NCBI GenBank assembly: GCA_025331565.1
Contig: JAFREQ010000038.1
Location: 3,844,001 to 3,908,000, forward strand
Length of the DNA: 64,000 nucleotides
Source of the DNA: Holacanthus passer
Taxonomy: Eukaryota > Chordata > Actinopteri > Pomacanthidae
Reading direction: 5' to 3'
The notes beneath the pieces are model-generated. The model searched no databases and was not told the DNA's origin. It saw only the letters and a list, made by a program, of their open reading frames with translations. The stretch's first letter is position 1; each line of letters starts with the position of its first letter. The translations under genes were made by a program, and so were the position numbers. Of the stretch, positions 28,001 to 34,000 are shown in pieces.

Positions 28001-31000
28001 GGTGAAGGAGCTGCAGCCAGACACTCTGTACAGGTTCAGGGTAAGACACACACACACGCAAATGCAATGTTTTTTTTATAACATGGCAATCTCAGAGGCC
28101 ATTGGCTATCCTCTTGGGCCAATGGTGGGTAATCATCATCAAGCCGAGGGGTTTTGAGATTGCATTTAAGCCAGTGCGTTCCATCTCTTTTGTTCTTTAC
28201 GGTTTACCTGCAACCAAAGTCCACTCAAACATGATTGGTCATTACGACACAGACTACAAACGGACTACAAATGAAAACCAGAATGCTTTCAATACCAAAC
28301 TCTTGTCCCTTGCATACAGACACTACATTCATATGCAGATATCTGTTTATAGAGACTTATAATGTTGTGATGTTCTCATGGACAGTACAGTGTGTTGACA
28401 ATGCTGTGATGCTGCTTTCCAGGTGGCAGCAGTGACCAGTCGAGGTGTGGGCAACTGGACCGAGGTAAAATCCATCACCCCTAAGAAAGGTGAGATGTTC
28501 CTCCCATCAGTGTCACACACTGGTTTGAAATCTCTTCCAACGCTGCAGACTACTGGTGTTCCGCAGGGTTTCTCAGTGTGGTGGCTCCAGTTGTCGCCAT
28601 CTTAACAGTGCCTTTACTTCAATCCAAAAATGAGCTACTTTGCACAATTCGTCCTGAAATGCAGGTGTAACGTTTAATGTCAACATTTCTGCCTCCAGGA
28701 GTGTAATGATCTTAAAATGTCTGTTTTAGTAATAATATCAATAAGCAAGTTACAGTACAGCCCTGATGACCAACTACCAGCTGAACTAATAACATATTGC
28801 AGCATCTAGGTTAATGTGGAACCATGATGAAATGTGACATTAATATCTTGAATTTACACACACCTTATTGTAATTTCACGCAGTTTGCCACTTTTTTGTT
28901 AAGTCTGTATTTATGCATAACTTTAAACCTTGAGTGAGTTGTATAAAAATGCACTGTCCTGTACAGTTGTCATGCACATCTAGAGAAAAGAAAGTTGCCA
29001 TCATTTAGACAGCTTCACCTGAAGAGACAAACAAATCACACTGAAGCGTTTCCTTGTCAGCCGTGTGAAATAAAGCAGCAACACAAATAAAAGCGTTAAC
29101 TTCCACTTTGACCTGCTCTTTCTCTGCTGCAGCTCTGCCTCCTCCCTCTGTGATCGCTGACAGCATCACCACCGACTCCATGAGCCTTTCATTCAGCTTC
29201 AACTCCCAGTACGAGGTAAGAGCTTCTCTCTGAAACGCCTCTTCAGTGTGTTACCTTAAAGCCTTGTGTTCTGTCTGTGTCTGTACAAACAGGACTAATG
29301 GGTCTCTTGTGTTTCTTCAGGTGAAACAGTACATAGTGATTCTGTCCTGGCAGTTTGACACCCACGTCAAGGAGAACAAGAACTACACAGTCAGAGAGAA
29401 GATCCTCAAAGGTACTGTTTGTGTAGGATTGTTTATCCAGGTGAATTACATAATTGAATCAAGTGTTCCACACATTTATTTATTTGAAAATGAAATGAAT
29501 GATGTGTGCTGCCTTTTTCCAGCTACAAACTTGACAGCGGGGACAGCGTATGAGGTGGCTGTGTGGGCTCACACCAGTATAGGAGACAGTCCCACTGCCC
29601 TGTCCCATTACCAGACCGCCGGCTCCCAGCCAGACCGGCCCCTCCTCAAAGCCCGGGCCCTCAACCAGACAGCTGTGGACTGCACCTGGACCATCAGCGG
29701 CCCCCCTGCTCAGGTACAACAGATAGCCCATTTTATCCTTGTACAGGGATAAAATAAAATATCAGAACTTTCCAAAAAGAGGTTAGAAGGTCATATCCCC
29801 AAAACATATACTAAAAATAACCTCTTTGCACACAACACTAACAAAAAACCATTAATCACCATTAATCTTCATCATCTGTGGTTTAATATATCCTGTGCTG
29901 ACAGTTCACCTAAGTTAAACATTTATGACCTGGAAAAAAAAGGCAAATATATATAAACTAGACTCACTCTCAGTGTTATGCTGCACTGAGTGTTTCCCAA
30001 ACTGTGAGTCAGGACCCTCCAGAGAGGAACAGAAAGTCAAAGAAACACAATACACAAAAAGTAATAACCTTTTCGTGGCTTTTTTGTGTGAAAAATGGAT
30101 AGTTTTCATTTCTAAAATTACTAAAGTTAAACCACCTGGAAAAAGATAAGTCTGTCTTACAACTGCTGGACAACCTGTGCAAGTCAACGCTGCTTTAATC
30201 AAGAAGTCACAAGCCACAAAGGTTGGGAACCATTGCTCTGCAGCACAGAACTGAAATGCTTCCACATAGGGTCGAACCTTTACATTCTCAGAAATGGATT
30301 AACTCACCAAAGAACCTTTTACTGAACCACTTCACTGAGTCGACACTTTGTGGTGTGTGTGTTTGTGTGTAGGAGTACGGTGTGTTTTATGCCACCTCCT
30401 TCCTGGACCTTTACCGCAGTCCTCATCAGGTCAGCACCACTTCTCTCAGCCTGACCGTCACAGTAGAGAGCGATGAACAGTATCTCTTCTTGGTGAGTCT
30501 TCTCTTCTCAACATCACACCAGCTTCCTCTAAGTGGCTGTTGTCTCTTCACAAACTGTTTCCTGATGATTTTTGCCTTGAATTATAATGATTGAATACCT
30601 GCTGATACCAAACACTGCATCAATACTTTTGTATTTAACTGAAGTTCTGTAAAGCTCAAATTGAAAAAGTTTAAATCATGGAGAGGTATCTGGGCAGATG
30701 TCTGAACTCTCAAATGTCTCAAGTGAAACCAGTCACATCTGTCAGGAAATCCCTCTGTGTTTTCACACTAAGAAATGTCCCCAATCCTTCCACCTTCAAA
30801 AGAAAGTCAGCAGATGTGGAAATAGTTTAGTGTAAAATTAGATGAATGCAGGTGCAAATGGGAACTGCGATCTGCTCCACAGCTCTGCCTTCACCTGTGT
30901 GCGAGGTGGGAGTCGAAGTGAAAAGTTGATCAAAGCTGCATGAATGAAGAATGAATTTAAATTCAGCCACTTTAGGGTGTTTAACTATAGGTACACTGTA

Positions 31001-34000
31001 TTCGAACTAATGATGAATAAGGTTTTAAAACAGCATCACAGTCGATTAGTCCACATGTTCCATATTTGTTGTTATTATATACAACACCTCCTGTATATGA
31101 CACATTAAAATAATCATACTGGGCCGTGGATTTAATACTTTGATTAAATGCTACTGATGATTATTAACATTGTCGATTGATATCTGAAATTGAAATTAGG
31201 GTAAAAAAAAAAATGCACATTGTGTGGGATTAGAAAAAAAAACCCATACACTTAAAGAGGCACACCATGTATATATAATCAGGAACACCTGCATGCATGT
31301 CAAACCTTTAATAAACACTTAATACATAAAATGTCACAGCCCAAGTGACATTCTAAGTGTTTGATGTCCTCATAAGAGTCAGTCAATCAGTGAGTGTTGC
31401 TAAAATCAATAAATCCAATCGTTCACTCACCACATAGACATTACTGAACAACATGCAGCTAACAAAATGGTTGCCTGATTAAAACTACAAATACTGTATT
31501 TTCAGTTAAAATCTTCACATGTGTTTGTTCTGATGTGAAGGACATATTGTCTATGTTTCCCTTCCTTACAAATGTAATCATGGTTTATAGGGGGAGTGAA
31601 AAGGACAGTGTAGGGCGGTATCGACTCAGTTATTCAGTATCTATAAACAGCCATCATGTCAGTAGTGGAAGTCAGTATTATATCCATCAATAATCAAACT
31701 GTAACATTAGTCCAAACCTTTTCTGTTAGTGCACTCTGACTGTCCAGAGCCATCATGACTGTCTTTACATGACATTACTGTCTGCCTTCAGGTGCGTGCC
31801 GTCACTCCCTTCCTGGGTCCTCCCTCTGACTACGCTGGGGTGAAAATGATTCCCAACGAGAGGCTGCCGCCCAGGAACCTCCATCGTGTGCGAGCAGACA
31901 AGACACAGGCCATGCTGAAGTGGCAGCCGCCCTACGATGCTCCAAACACACAGCTGGTACAACGCTACATCACGTTAGCTGTGATGATGATACATGATGT
32001 TGAGCAGCGGGAAAGAAACCAGGAGGGTGTGTCAGGATTCCTAGAGCTGGATAACAAAACCAAACAATAACGGAAGGATTGGATTCTCTCCTCCTCAAAA
32101 TCGGTTCTGATATTCACACCTGTGCTGACGGGTTCCTTTAATCCAGACAGGACATTTCATGGGAAACCAGTCAGGTTTTAAATCTAACAGGCTTGAACTG
32201 GTTTTTGTTTCTCACCAATACCGATCTACTTATTTGTCACTCTGGATAGACTTTATAATCCATATCAATAACCTGCATAATACTTTACTGAATCTGTTCA
32301 AATTGTGTTTCACTGTACTCAACTTCACCCAGCTGTATCATCTGTTACATCTTGTACCATATGTGTGTTTTGTCTATTTATCCATAGACGTATGTGATCC
32401 ACGTGCGTGACGTGATCCGTAAGGTGGAGCTGGACTACAAGCTGACCACCCAGAACAACACAGTGGAGTACCTGCTGAAAGGCCTGGAGCCCGGCGGACG
32501 ATACAGCATCTCTGTCCGCCTGCGCAACATGAGCAAGGAGGCCAGCTTCACCCTCAGCACAGGTACACTCACAGCACTGACTGCGCTGGAGTTCATTAAG
32601 CTTCTTTTCTTTTCATTTGGAACTTCAATAACCAGCATATTAAATTGTTCACCCCACCCCCCCGCCCTGGCTTTACTTTTTCATTTCATTTCATTTTACA
32701 ATGAATGGGGCAGGCTCACAACTCCCAATTCTTGGTCATTCCATTAGTTGAAAACTTTGTCTGCAGCTGACTTTCTAATGACTTTCAAAACATGACTTGT
32801 TTCAAAATATTTAATATGCACTTGATTCATATGTAGTGATTTCATGGTATAAATGAAAATGTAATTAGAATGCTAGTCTAACATAGCCCTGTTAGGATGC
32901 ATTTTTCTCAGCACCAATAAAGTTTCCTTATTCCAACTCAGAGCTGATAATGACAGTGTGACTCCAAACAGTCAGTGAATCACTCTTGCGTTCTTGGTTT
33001 TAGAAGGCCTATACAAATAAAAGACACCACCTTCCAAAATGTTGAGATGCCATTTATGGCCTGTATTACTCCACACTCCTGGCATCAAAGAAAGTAAGCA
33101 GTTTCATTTAAGTGGTATATGTAAAGAAGCTGCAAGAAGCTTGGTTTTCACATGCTCCAATGTGTGTGGATTTGCACCTTTTATTGATCTCTGTTCCAAT
33201 AAATAAAGCAGTAGTGAGCTGACACCTTGTACTCTGGGAGCTGGTGATGAGCAGTGTGCTTATTTTCTCATACTTTTGAGAAAAAAAAAAAATCGATAGA
33301 TAGAAATGAAATAGAAATAATACTAATACTATACTGCAGCCTAGCTACAACATCTGTTTCACTGTGTTCAAATGCATCTTTGTAAGTGTGGTACAGGCTC
33401 ACGTCTCTCAGTGCTAAGGGATTAAGCTCCACCATACTACAGTACGACAAGTCACTTTATGTAAACTATACATGTCTTTACAAAGAAATATCTTGCTTAA
33501 AGAAATATTCTCCCCCTGCTGCAGTTCCTCTTCCGGCTCCTGAAGCCCTGAAAATCTTGACAGAGAAAGACCATCTGTTCCTCTTCTGGAAGAGTCTGGC
33601 TGTCAGAGAAAAGGGCTTCAATGAGAGCAGGGTGAGATACCACTCTCACACACTCTTGGGTTTTTCTTATGTTCTACAAATATATTTTTTGCAATCTAAC
33701 TTTGCATAGAGCGTTTGACATGACTGTCTGCTGCTGTACTTGTCTAGGTGTAAGACTCATGGTTATATTTAATTGTATACTTCTGAAGAATGATTAAAAT
33801 TGCAAACTCTAATCAGCACAGCAGCAGAAATCCAGTCAGTACAGTCTAAGAACAGTCCAAAAGAAGCACCTTTTTTAATTCTTTTAAATTCTGTGCTTTT
33901 GTGCTCTTAATATCATCCATCAACTTTTGTATGCTGTTGACAGGGGTATGAAGTACATGTGTATGACAGTGTGACCAACCAGACGTCCTACCTGGGAAAC

